Below, piece after piece: positions 55,320 through 63,177 of a stretch of 64,000 bases of DNA; the first letter of the stretch is position 1; each line of letters starts with the position of its first letter. Under the pieces are notes generated by a model, which saw only the letters and a list, made by a program, of their open reading frames with translations, was not told where the DNA came from and did not search any database. The translations under genes and the position numbers were made by a program. This DNA comes from Nitrobacter sp. NHB1 (lineage in GTDB: Bacteria > Pseudomonadota > Alphaproteobacteria > Rhizobiales > Xanthobacteraceae): NCBI RefSeq assembly GCF_036964665.1, contig NZ_JBAMDA010000001.1:372001-436000 (forward strand). The letters are read 5' to 3'.

Positions 55320-55395
55320 TTAGCTCGGCGGAAGCGTTGTCGAGCGCACCGCTTACGGCCAGTATCGAATTTCGAAGTGTCACGTCCGTAGCCAT
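55318..55395 (-). pseudogene. Small gene cut by IS5 copy A
   Basis: From ATG 55395, which lies inside the end of the 56-codon gene, the frame reads ATDVTLRNSILAVSGALDNASAELR and then enters the IS5 terminal repeat. The overlap with the gene before it mirrors the overlap between the two preceding small genes, so it was probably the third gene of a compact operon. Confidence 0.5.
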
Positions 55396-55550
55396 CGTTG
55401 CATATCCATGTCGGCGCAAATATCGCGCTCCTGTTGTGCCTGAATTACCCGGTTGGCGATCTCGACGGCCTTCATCGTCAAGCTGATCGGCTTCAACGCG
55501 TCAACGTGAAGCTTCAACCATGCGGGCGTCGTGGCGTTCTCAAGCTGCAT
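55380..55550 (-). CDS. Small hypothetical protein (56 aa), overlapping its neighbours
   Basis: From ATG 55550, overlapping the last codons of the preceding gene, the frame reads QLENATTPAWLKLHVDALKPISL, KAVEIANRVIQAQQERDICADMD and stops at 55380. Helical, no signal peptide or membrane span. Short genes nested stop-to-start like this are typical of phages and mobile elements. No function can be assigned. Confidence 0.55.
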   Translation of the reverse strand: MQLENATTPAWLKLHVDALKPISLTMKAVEIANRVIQAQQERDICADMDMQRWLRT

Positions 55551-55932
55551 CGCTGTCGTCTCCGGTTTGATCGCATCCGAAGTTGCGGCGACCCTCGCCC
55601 GTGCGCAAATAGAACGCGTCGCGCATTTTCCACGGGTCCGAACTCCACTCGCCCGAACACGCTGAAGTGCCGATGCCGATGCATCCGGCCAGTAGCGAGC
55701 TTAGAGTCTCGAACGCAGCGGCCTGTCGCTCGGCGGCATCGGCGAGGCGCTGTTGCGCGGCCAGACTAGCCTCCATCAATTCGGTTTGCCTCTCGGCGTG
55801 CTTCACAAGGCGAAGCCGCTCAGCGGCCCTTATGTCGGCAAGGTCGACGTGGAACGTACCGGGCTCGTCGGTGGCGTCGGCTGGTCTCAAACCTGCGGCC
55901 AAGCCTTCGAAGACAGGATTAGAGCGAGTCAT
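55540..55932 (-). CDS. Hypothetical protein (130 aa) of mobile-element character
   Basis: No recognised domain. An N-terminal third (RSNPVFEGLAAGLRPADATDEPGTFHVD) is followed by a long charged/alanine-rich helix (AERLRLVKHAERQTELMEASLAAQQRLADAAERQAAAFETLSSLL), probably a coiled coil, and a Cys/Trp-containing tail. GGAG before ATG 55932 is a good ribosome site, which supports it being real. It heads the compact minus-strand cluster cut by IS5 copy A. Confidence 0.62.
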   Translation of the reverse strand: MTRSNPVFEGLAAGLRPADATDEPGTFHVDLADIRAAERLRLVKHAERQTELMEASLAAQQRLADAAERQAAAFETLSSLLAGCIGIGTSACSGEWSSDPWKMRDAFYLRTGEGRRNFGCDQTGDDSDAA

Positions 55933-56197
55933 GGCAGCTCCTAAAATTCCGAGAGAAATGCGCCGCGCCGGTCATGCTCGGACAACACGGCCCGGCGCGA
56001 CATGAGGGGCGCGCTGTCCCGTCGACCACGGCCCTCACCTATGGGCAGCCCTCAATTCCTTAATTGGCAAATTCTTAGAGTCAGGAGATGACGCAGGGCC
56101 GGACACCGTGGACGGATGACCATCCGTTCATGGTTGCTTGAGGTCGAATCCAGTGCTGAATATACGCTGTTCAATGGAAAATTTGGCGAGGGCCGAG

Positions 56198-56899
56198 ATG
56201 TCTCAAAATCAAGATAAGAAACCGTCCGGTCTTCTAGCGGACACTACAAAACTCACAATCGGAATCGGATCGAACCTCGCCAACGTTGTTTATCCAGGCG
56301 CAGGGATTTTGGGCTCAGTTCTGACTTTCGCCATTGATCGCTTTATTAAGCGCCCGCAGAACCTACTCGTTGAAGAATTGCAAACGCAGGAAGTCTCGGA
56401 ACTGCCGGAAAATAAGGCATCGCTTTTCGTGCCAATGGCCTATCGGTATTTCGAAGCCGCCAAAGAAGGCGAGTACGAACATAACTTGCGCTTGCTAGCT
56501 TCCTTTATAGCCAACGAGTTGAAACAAGAGGTGCCGGACGCGCCCGCCGTTTCTCGAATGGCGCGACGGCTTGAGGGGCTTACAAAGATTGATCTGAAGG
56601 TCATCGCTCTAATAAATTCATCGTTGACCTCTCCTACGAAGCAATCGCTCAATTCGCGGCCGTTCGTTTCGGCTCACGGTTTAGCAAATGACGCCAACAA
56701 TAAGGATAAAATCGACCGAGAGCGGCTGAGCGAGGCTCTCGCAGAGATCGCGAGTCGCGGGCTTCTCATACCAGACGGCGCAAGCCGTATGGATAAGGGC
56801 GAGGAATACTATTTCGCGTCGCTGGCTTTTGGCGAGCTTATGGAACGTGCAGAGGCGGCAATCGAAAAAATCAACGCGGAGCAAGACGAAAATTCATGA
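56198..56899 (+). CDS. Hypothetical protein with glycine-rich hydrophobic N-terminus
   Basis: Not recognised. The 233-residue product has SQNQDKKPSGLLADTTKLTIGIGSNLANVVYPGAGILGSVLTFAIDRFIKRPQN: a short polar start and one moderately hydrophobic, glycine-rich segment (about 17-45) that could insert in a membrane. The remainder is helical and charged: FVPMAYRYFEAAKEGEYEHNLRLLASFIANEL, AVSRMARRLEGLTKIDLKVIALINSSL, RLSEALAEIASRGLLIPDGASRMDKGEEYYF (winged-helix-like end). GAGG before ATG 56198 supports the start; 56138 and 56174 are longer options. Base composition is lower in GC than the core genes. Confidence 0.68.
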   Translation: MSQNQDKKPSGLLADTTKLTIGIGSNLANVVYPGAGILGSVLTFAIDRFIKRPQNLLVEELQTQEVSELPENKASLFVPMAYRYFEAAKEGEYEHNLRLLASFIANELKQEVPDAPAVSRMARRLEGLTKIDLKVIALINSSLTSPTKQSLNSRPFVSAHGLANDANNKDKIDRERLSEALAEIASRGLLIPDGASRMDKGEEYYFASLAFGELMERAEAAIEKINAEQDENS

Positions 56900-57182
56900 T
56901 TTATGGCAAACGGACGAATGCTAGGGGCTAGTTGGTCAAGATCAGCTTTCAGTCAGCATTGTGTCAAACGCCGCCCGCTGTTTTTCAATCTCTCAGTCCC
57001 TATCTGAACGCGGATCGCGCGTTCGCGCGCATGTACGGTCATGGCTGTGCCCTGAACAGGTGTGGATAACTTGGGTTCAGGACGCCGCTCCCGCAGGCGG
57101 ACTAGACAGATCGACGCGCGACGGCCGGTTCGCCTTTTTCGAGGCTTCGACAATTCGCCAAATGACGAACCAAGGTTGTTAG

Positions 57183-57402
57183 GGAAGCTCTGAACAACTT
57201 GGCGACTATGGCACTCTTCGATCATTGATTTGGGGAGGCGCTCGGATGGGCCAGCTGAGTTTCGCGTCGCTCGATTATGCGGCCAAGAAGAAGCGCACGA
57301 AGCGAGATGTGTTTTTGGCTGAGATGGCAGGCGTGGTGCCTTGGGTCGCGCTCGAAGCTTTGATCGAGCCGCATTATCCCAAGGCGGGTCCGAGTGTCGG
57401 TC
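57183..57402 (+). mobile_element. IS5 partial copy (220-bp 5' stub)
   Basis: Begins with the intact end GGAAGCTCTGAACAACTTGG (preceded by TTAG) and follows copies A/B base for base through the first 50 codons of the transposase (from ATG 57246 to PHYPKAGPS). It then runs into unrelated DNA between 57395 and 57402, where GAGTGGCGGTCG of the intact copies is replaced by GAGTGTCGGTCG and divergent sequence. Confidence 0.92.
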
Positions 57403-57920
57403 GAGGTGTAGATGTCACCGCCGACGACGGCCGCCGCAAGCTTGCTGCCGTCGCTCGATGAGGCGATGCTGGTCCAACTCCGTGAGCCTGCGGCCGTTTG
57501 GTCGGTCCAGGTATAGCTGCCGGTGCAGGCACTGGCGCGTGCCGTGGTCGCCCAGGGCAGCCAGTTGGTGCCGTTGCACGTCGCATAGTATGGCGTCCCG
57601 CCGCTGAAATACTCACGCCCTCCCGCGCGGCCTGCCACGCAGGTGCCGCTGGGCGTGCCGCAGCTTGGATTGACCCACACCGATCCGTTGCAGAAATACT
57701 GCTCATTGCCAAAGCGATCGACTTGGCCGCCGCGGCCGGTGCAAGTGGTGTCGCTGACGACGCCGGTGATGCTGACGTAACCGGCCGCCGTGCAAAGTCG
57801 GATGGTGCTGCCGTTCCAGTGAAGGCCGCCCGGCACCGCATTCGGGCTAATACAGGGGCCAACGGCAGCCCAGGCTGGCAGCGCTGACAAAACCAGCAAC
57901 GCGAGCAGCGCGCGCATCAT
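57397..57920 (-). pseudogene. Cys-rich secreted protein, 3' end lost at IS5 stub
   Basis: From ATG 57920 the product has a signal peptide (MRALLALLVLSALPAWA). About 110 residues follow with eight cysteines and Trp/Gly/Asn-rich repeats (GGLHWNGSTIRLCTAAGYVSI, DRFGNEQYFCNGSVWVNPSC, YYATCNGTNWLPW). Next is the beginning of a b-propeller-like repeat (SWTSIASSSDGSKLAAAVVGGDIYTSTDTR), which ends abruptly at the IS5 fragment. In intact proteins of this style the 'SIASSSDG' repeat occurs several times. It is translationally coupled to the 35-residue peptide gene upstream (TGATG). Confidence 0.75.
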
Positions 57921-58027
57921 CAGTTATTGGTGCCGGACGGATAGGTCTTCGAGTCATGCGGCGGAAAATCCGCAGCGCTCGCGCAGACAAGCGTTGCAAA
58001 AATAAAGAATAATGAGCGCACCTTCAT
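57920..58027 (-). CDS. Small secreted peptide (35 aa)
   Basis: ATG 58027 to TGA 57920: KVRSLFFIFATLVCASA forms a compact signal peptide with AxA-type cleavage, leaving about 17 residues (ADFPPHDSKTYPSGTNN). The stop overlaps the ATG of the next gene by one base (TGATG). There is no clear Shine-Dalgarno. Too short for domain assignment; the coupling to another secreted protein suggests a joint function at the envelope. Confidence 0.6.
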   Translation of the reverse strand: MKVRSLFFIFATLVCASAADFPPHDSKTYPSGTNN

Positions 58028-58300
58028 GCGTCGAAGGTGCGCGCGGGCTATGTTGTCCGCAACGCTGCTGCCTGAACGATGGGCACTAAATTCTGAAAGG
58101 CTTTAAGGAGTGATTGCTCGATGTAGCACGGAGCCATCAAGCCAGGCTACGAACACGCGCTCGCCCGCAAGGCCTTAGGCGGCGGTCAGCCGGATTGATA
58201 CGGTGTTGGCGGCGATGAGTTGTCACAGGTGTGTGCTGGCGGCTGCTCCGTGGCCTCTTTGTCGCCGCCGTACACATCCTGAGCTGATTTCTAAACAAAT

Positions 58301-58346
58301 ATGCCGGCTGCGATCATCCCACGAATATGCCGACTGCGATCATCCC
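58301..58346. repeat. 26-bp tandem duplication at the 3' end of a small gene
   Basis: ATGCCGGCTGCGATCATCCC at 58301 recurs at 58327 with one change. The 26-bp offset is not a multiple of three, so the second unit is read in a new frame, which produces the stop of the 47-residue gene. Confidence 0.8.
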
Positions 58347-58457
58347 AACGACAATGAGACCAAGACCTCCGATCAGCATCGGCACCAAAGTGTCAGCAGG
58401 ATCGAACGATGGTCCATCGACATGGAACTGATTGTATCTGTTAGCTCTGTTCATCAT
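58314..58457 (-). CDS. Small single-span membrane protein (47 aa)
   Basis: From ATG 58457 (or 58454), preceded by a strong AAGGAGAGGT ribosome site, the product reads NRANRYNQFHVDGPSFDPADT followed by one transmembrane segment LVPMLIGGLGLIVVGMIAVGIF. It ends inside a short DNA duplication, so the C-terminus may have changed recently. No family is recognised. The strong ribosome site and clean membrane span make it a credible gene despite its size. Confidence 0.68.
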   Translation of the reverse strand: MMNRANRYNQFHVDGPSFDPADTLVPMLIGGLGLIVVGMIAVGIFVG

Positions 58458-58732
58458 ACCTCTCCTTTGTGAAAGACCGCTCCTTGCGGTTGCCAAGACA
58501 TTGTGTTCACGGCTGAACCATTCGACTCTTTCTGGCATTGCTGTTCCTTCAGTCGCGGATCACGATCGGCGAGGCAGGATCGCGACCTATCCTGCCTAAG
58601 CCTTGCTACGGCTAGCCGAGACACCGATGCCGCACGTTCGGGGGTTGCTCTTAAAGATGCATTTCTAATGTATCTTTATCCGCGTCGACCGCAACCGAAA
58701 CCCCAGCGATGCGGTGACAACTTCCTGTGACT

Positions 58733-59862
58733 GAGTGCTCTGCACAACTTGGCGACTATGGCACTCTTCGATCATTGATTCGGGGAGGCGCTCGGATGGG
58801 CCAGCTGAGTTTCGCGTCGCTCGATTATGCGGCCAAGAAGAAGCGCACGAAGCGAGATGTGTTTTTGGCTGAGATGGCAGGCGTGGTGCCTTGGGTCGCG
58901 CTCGAAGCTTTGATCGAGCCGCATTATCCCAAGGCGGGTCCGAGTGGCGGTCGGCGACCATTTCCATTGGCGGTGATGCTACGGATTTATTGCTTGCAGC
59001 AGTGGTACAACCTCTCTGATCCCGGCGCGGAAGAAGTCCTTTACGACATTTGCTCGATGCGCACGTTCGCGGGTCTGGAGCTCGGACGCGACACCATCCC
59101 CGATGAGACGACCATCTTGAACTTCCGGCATCTGCTGGAGCGTCACGAGTTGACGAAGGCGATATTCGTCGCGATTGCAGAGTTTCTGGAGATTCGCGGT
59201 GCTCTGCTGCGTGGCGGCACCATCATCGACGCGACGCTGATCGCGGCATCGCCATCGACGAAGAACAAGGCACAGAAGCGCGACCCCGAGATGCGCTCAT
59301 CGAAGAAGGGCAACCAGTGGTCCTTTGGCATGAAGGCCCACATCGGTGTCGATGCGACAAGCGGGCTCGTGCACACCGCGGGCGTGACCACAGGCAGTGT
59401 GCATGACGCCAAGGTCATGGACAATCTGATCCGCGAGGATGATCGTGCGGTGTATGGCGACAAGGGATATGCCAACGACCGCAAACAACGACAGGCGGAA
59501 GCAGCGGGTGTTCTGTGGGCCGTGAAGGCGAAAGCGAAGCCCGGACGCCCGCTGTCGATATCGCAACGCCGGCGCAATCGCCGCTTCGGAAAAATCCGCG
59601 CCAAGGTCGAGCACATGTTCCGGGTGATGAAATACCAGTTCGGCTATCGCAAGGTTCGCTATCGCGGCATCGCCAAAAACGGCGCACAGGTCTTCGCGAT
59701 GCTCGCGCTCGCAAACCTATTCCTTGCCCGCAGGACACTTGCGTCCGCTTGACAAAGCCGCCGGGCGAATGCCGCCCGCGGCAGGTGTAAACAAAAGACC
59801 CTTCACCGCCAACGCAAACCTGTTGCGACTACTTCAGAAAAGTGACGTTGCTCAGAGGTTCC
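58733..59862 (+). mobile_element. IS5-family insertion sequence, copy B
   Basis: 1130 bp, nearly identical to copy A in inverse orientation. The right end reads GTTGCTCAGAGGTTCC followed by CTAA. The left end is slightly decayed (GAGTGCTCTGCACAAC where copy A and the stub have GGAAGCTCTG). Confidence 0.9.
58796..59752 (+). CDS. IS5-family (IS5 group) transposase, copy B
   Basis: 318 residues, same motifs as copy A, with three substitutions: VEHMFRV, VFAMLAL and LALANL. All three catalytic acids are intact. ATG 58796 follows GGGGAGG. Because the left terminal repeat of this copy is degraded, the transposase may act in trans on copy A rather than on its own element. Confidence 0.95.
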   Translation: MGQLSFASLDYAAKKKRTKRDVFLAEMAGVVPWVALEALIEPHYPKAGPSGGRRPFPLAVMLRIYCLQQWYNLSDPGAEEVLYDICSMRTFAGLELGRDTIPDETTILNFRHLLERHELTKAIFVAIAEFLEIRGALLRGGTIIDATLIAASPSTKNKAQKRDPEMRSSKKGNQWSFGMKAHIGVDATSGLVHTAGVTTGSVHDAKVMDNLIREDDRAVYGDKGYANDRKQRQAEAAGVLWAVKAKAKPGRPLSISQRRRNRRFGKIRAKVEHMFRVMKYQFGYRKVRYRGIAKNGAQVFAMLALANLFLARRTLASA

Positions 59863-59875
59863 CTAAGTTGAATTG

Positions 59876-59985
59876 CCGTCATTGCGAGGAGCTCAGGGCG
59901 ACGCGTAGCGTCGTCCCGACTGCGACGAAGCAATCCAGTCTTGGTGTGTGGCTTCTGGATTGCTTCGCTTCGCTCGCAATGACGG
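59876..59985. repeat. Palindromic intergenic repeat (CCGTCATTGCGAGGAGC type)
   Basis: Starts CCGTCATTGCGAGGAGC and ends GCTTCGCTCGCAATGACGG, with inner inverted pairs ACGAAGCAATCCAG / CTGGATTGCTTCG and GCGACGC / GCGTCGT. It lies between IS5 copy B and the acetyl-CoA hydrolase gene and is intact. Confidence 0.88.
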
Positions 59986-60063
59986 TGGTTTGTTCCGCGA
60001 ATGCGATTGCGGTGGCGAGCGAAGCGTGGAAGAGCTGAGGGATCGCTTTCCTTGGATATCCTG

Positions 60064-61920
60064 ATGCCCAAGATTTTCACCGATGCCGCCGCGATCGCCG
60101 ACGACATCATCCGTGATGTCGGTCCTCATCTCGTGGTGGGACTGCCGCTGGGGCTCGGCAAGGCCAATCACATCGTCAATGCGCTCTATCAGCGGGCCGC
60201 CGCCGATCGCGGTCTCGACCTGACCTTCTTCTCCGCGCTGACGCTCGAAAAGCCGCGACCGTCGAACGAACTGGAAAGGCGATTCATCGCGCCGGTGATC
60301 GACCGTCTGTTCGGCGGCTGGCCCGACCTCGATTATGCCGCAGCGTTGCACAAGGGTACGCTGCCGCCGAACATCAAGGTCACCGAATTCTTTTTCCTGG
60401 CGGGCAAGTGGCTGCGCAACGCCTATGCCCAGCAACACTACATCGCCGCCAACTACACCCACGCCGCATCCTATATCCTCGACCGCGGCCTCAATGTCAT
60501 CACCCAGCTTGTGGCGAAGCGTGTCGTCAATGGCGAGACCCGCTACAGTCTGAGCAGCAACACCGACACCACGCTCGACCTCCTGCGCGCCCGCGCTGCG
60601 GGCCGGGCGTCGTTCAAACTGGTGGGACAGGTCAATTCAGAATTGCCGTTCATGCCCGGCGCCGGCGATCTGCCGGCCAGCGAGTTCAGCGCCATCCTCG
60701 ACAGCCCCGACACCGATTTCCCGCTGTTCGCGCCGCCATCCGAGCCGGTGTCGGACACCAAATATGCCATCGGCCTGCACGCGGCGGCGTTGATCAAGGA
60801 TGGCGGCAGTCTGCAGATCGGCATCGGCCAGGTCGGCGACGCGCTGGCGCAAAGCCTGATCCTGCGTCACCGCGACAATGCGCGGTTTCGGGAGATCGCG
60901 GCGCGGCTCGCGCCCGGCAACGCAATGGCGGAAGCCGCGCCGTTCGCAAAGGGTCTTTATGGCGTCAGCGAAATGGTGTTCGAGGCGTTTCTCGGACTGA
61001 TCTCTGCCGGCGTATTGAAGCGCGAGGTCGATGGCGCGGTTTTGCACGGCGGGTTCTTTCTCGGGCCGCAATCGTTCTATCGTGCGTTGCGCGAGATGAC
61101 GCCGGAGCAGCGCGCCCGCATCCAGATGACGGCGGTGTCCTTTACCAATGAGCTTTACGGCGACGAGGTCGCCAGGCGCCGCGCTCGCGTCGATGCACGC
61201 TTCGTCAACAACGCCATGATGGCGACCTTGATGGGGGCTGCGATCTCCGACGGCCTCGACAACGGGCAGGTGGTGAGCGGCGTCGGCGGGCAATACAATT
61301 TCGTGGCGCAGGCTTTTGCGCTCGAAGGCGCGCGCTCTATCCTGACGCTGGAATCGACCCGGCGCGAGAAGCGCGGCCTGGTGTCCAATATCCGCTGGTC
61401 TTATGGACACACTACCATCCCGCGCCACCTGCGCGATATCGTGGTCACCGAATACGGCGTGGCGGACCTGCGCGGCAAGTCCGATGCGGAGGTGATCGCG
61501 GCAATGCTCAACGTCGTGGATTCGCGGTTTCAGGGCGATCTGATGCGGCAGGCCAAGGACGCCGGCAAGCTGCCGAAGGGTTATGAAATACCGGAAGCCC
61601 ATCGCGCGAATTTCCCGGACCGGATCGCGGCGGCGCTGAAACCCGCGCAGGCGGCTGGGCTGCTGCCGCCGTTTCCGTTCGGCAGCGATTTCACCGAGGT
61701 CGAGCAGCGGCTGATCCCGGCGCTTGAAACGCTGCGCGACGCATCACGCTCGCCATTGGCGCTCATCGGGTTACTGATGGAAGGATTGCGCCCCGGCGAT
61801 GCGTCCGCGCAGCCTGCGCTTGCGCGCATGGGGCTCGATCGCCCGAATACGTTTTCGGACAGGCTCTATCGCGCGCTGGTCAACGGCGCACTGAAGCGGA
61901 GCGGCGCGACGTCCTCCTGA
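60064..61920 (+). CDS. Acetyl-CoA hydrolase/transferase family protein
   Basis: The 618-residue CoA-transferase-fold enzyme has DVGPHLVVGLPLGLGKANHIVNALY near the N-terminus, DGGSLQIGIGQVGDALAQSL, AVLHGGFFLGP, and the C-terminal acyl-CoA hydrolase/transferase block VSGVGGQYNFVAQAFALEGARSI followed by RHLRDIVVTEYGVADLRGKSD, which carries the features of this group. It is longer than the roughly 500-residue succinyl-CoA:acetate transferases because of an extended N-terminal part. The upstream frame to 60001 is rejected because it begins in the repeat region; ATG 60064 is chosen. Substrate: short-chain acyl-CoA, exact pair unknown. Confidence 0.88.
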   Translation: MPKIFTDAAAIADDIIRDVGPHLVVGLPLGLGKANHIVNALYQRAAADRGLDLTFFSALTLEKPRPSNELERRFIAPVIDRLFGGWPDLDYAAALHKGTLPPNIKVTEFFFLAGKWLRNAYAQQHYIAANYTHAASYILDRGLNVITQLVAKRVVNGETRYSLSSNTDTTLDLLRARAAGRASFKLVGQVNSELPFMPGAGDLPASEFSAILDSPDTDFPLFAPPSEPVSDTKYAIGLHAAALIKDGGSLQIGIGQVGDALAQSLILRHRDNARFREIAARLAPGNAMAEAAPFAKGLYGVSEMVFEAFLGLISAGVLKREVDGAVLHGGFFLGPQSFYRALREMTPEQRARIQMTAVSFTNELYGDEVARRRARVDARFVNNAMMATLMGAAISDGLDNGQVVSGVGGQYNFVAQAFALEGARSILTLESTRREKRGLVSNIRWSYGHTTIPRHLRDIVVTEYGVADLRGKSDAEVIAAMLNVVDSRFQGDLMRQAKDAGKLPKGYEIPEAHRANFPDRIAAALKPAQAAGLLPPFPFGSDFTEVEQRLIPALETLRDASRSPLALIGLLMEGLRPGDASAQPALARMGLDRPNTFSDRLYRALVNGALKRSGATSS

Positions 61921-62064
61921 CGTCGTCCCTGCGAACGCAGGGACCCATACGCTGTGTCGTCGCCATGGAGGCATGACAGCCGCCATGACGCCGGCAATCC
62001 GGAGATATGTTCCGTCTCAATACAAACGTCAGGATTATGGGTCCCTGCGAACGCAGGGACGACC
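61921..62064. repeat. Pair of inverted hairpins GTCCCTGCGAACGCAGGGAC
   Basis: CGTCGTCCCTGCGAACGCAGGGACCCA at 61921 and its near reverse complement TGGGTCCCTGCGAACGCAGGGACGAC at about 62039 each form a perfect 8-bp-stem hairpin and together make a large inverted repeat around about 90 bp. It lies between the convergent acyl-CoA and enoyl-CoA hydratase genes and could stop transcription from either side. Confidence 0.88.
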
Positions 62065-62077
62065 AGCTATCTTTGCC

Positions 62078-62857
62078 TTACCTGTTCTTGTTGTTCGGCT
62101 TGCGCTTCTCGACGAACGCCGCCATGCCTTCGGCGCGATCGTCCAGCGCGAATGTCGAACGGAACAGGTCGCGCTCGACGGTCAGGCCTTCCGACAGCGT
62201 CGTCTCGAAGGCGCGGTTGACGGCGCTCTTGGCCATCGCCGCGACGGGACGCGACATCGAGGCGATCTTCTCGGCCGCGGCCATCGCTTCGTCCATCAGC
62301 TTGTCGGCCGGAACGATACGGCTGACGAGACCGGAGCGCTCCGCCTCGGCGGCGTCCATCATCCGCCCGGTGAGGCAGAGGTCCATCGCCTTGGCCTTGC
62401 CGACGGCGCGGGACAGGCGCTGGGTGCCGCCGATGCCGGGAATGGTGCCAAGCGTGATCTCCGGCTGGCCGAATTTCGCGGTGTCGGAGGCGATGATGAT
62501 GTCACACATCATTGCGAGTTCGCAGCCGCCGCCGAGCGCATAGCCGCTCACCGCCGCGATGGTCGGCTTGCGGCAGGTGGCGACGCGGTCGCCGCCGATC
62601 GCCTTGAAGTCCTCGTCGACCATGTCGATGAAGCTTTTCGGCTGCATCTCCTTGACGTCGGCGCCAGCGGCGAAAGCCTTTTCGTTGCCGGTGATCAGGA
62701 TGCACCCGATGCCGTCGTCAGCCTCGAGATCGTCCATGGCGGCAGCGATTTCGCGAAACACCGCGAACGACAGCGCGTTGAGCATTTTAGGCCGGTTCAG
62801 CCTGACGATGCCGACCGTGCCCTTGCTCTCGACGACGATGTGTTCGAACGTGCTCAT
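62078..62857 (-). CDS. Enoyl-CoA hydratase
   Basis: The 259-residue crotonase-family enzyme hydrates 2-enoyl-CoA in fatty acid b-oxidation. [10 protein letters not shown] forms the oxyanion-hole and CoA-binding loop. [19 protein letters not shown] carries the first catalytic glutamate and [24 protein letters not shown] the second. Both acids and the GG oxyanion glycines are present, so it is active-looking. Start at ATG 62857; an open frame to 62974 crosses a dispersed repeat and is rejected. Confidence 0.94.
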   Translation of the reverse strand: MSTFEHIVVESKGTVGIVRLNRPKMLNALSFAVFREIAAAMDDLEADDGIGCILITGNEKAFAAGADVKEMQPKSFIDMVDEDFKAIGGDRVATCRKPTIAAVSGYALGGGCELAMMCDIIIASDTAKFGQPEITLGTIPGIGGTQRLSRAVGKAKAMDLCLTGRMMDAAEAERSGLVSRIVPADKLMDEAMAAAEKIASMSRPVAAMAKSAVNRAFETTLSEGLTVERDLFRSTFALDDRAEGMAAFVEKRKPNNKNR

Positions 62858-62869
62858 GGTCCATCCCAC

Positions 62870-62994
62870 TATAGCGTTTTCGAGCGAAGCATGTCCTCGG
62901 GCTTGACCCGAGGATGGGCATCGGTTCGCGTGAAGAAAACGTGTCGAATCATAGAACCCCGCTTCTGATTCCATCAGAAGCGGAAGGCTCTAAG
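62870..62994. repeat. Dispersed repeat, full copy
   Basis: Starts TATAGCGTTTTCGAGCGAAGC, includes the TCCTCGGGCTTGACCCGAGGA hairpin and GGTTCGCGTGAAGAAAACG, and ends with CGCTTCTGATTCCATCAGAAGCG. It begins 13 bp upstream of the enoyl-CoA hydratase start, so it sits in that gene's promoter region. The rest of the 320-bp gap up to 63177 shows no gene. Confidence 0.9.
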
Positions 62995-63177
62995 CTGCAG
63001 CCGGTCGCGCGGACAATGTGCCCGCGGTCCAGCTACGCCGCAAGGCGGTCGCGGTGCGCATCAATGGCAATGCCCGGCGGCGACCATGGAAAAATGCCGG
63101 TCCGCCGTGGGGCGACGGACTGGAGGCAGCGGGAGAAGGGAAATATCAGCCGTTCTCAGCCCGGCATGAACTCGGGA

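Noticed and set aside
54184-55324. Target-site duplication flanking IS5 copy A
   Set aside because: The flanks (CTAAA and TTAGC) do not form a direct repeat, so no duplication can be claimed.
56953-57225. 90-codon minus-strand frame upstream of the IS5 stub
   Set aside because: It begins inside the IS5 end and crosses into unrelated DNA; no ribosome site or motif supports it.
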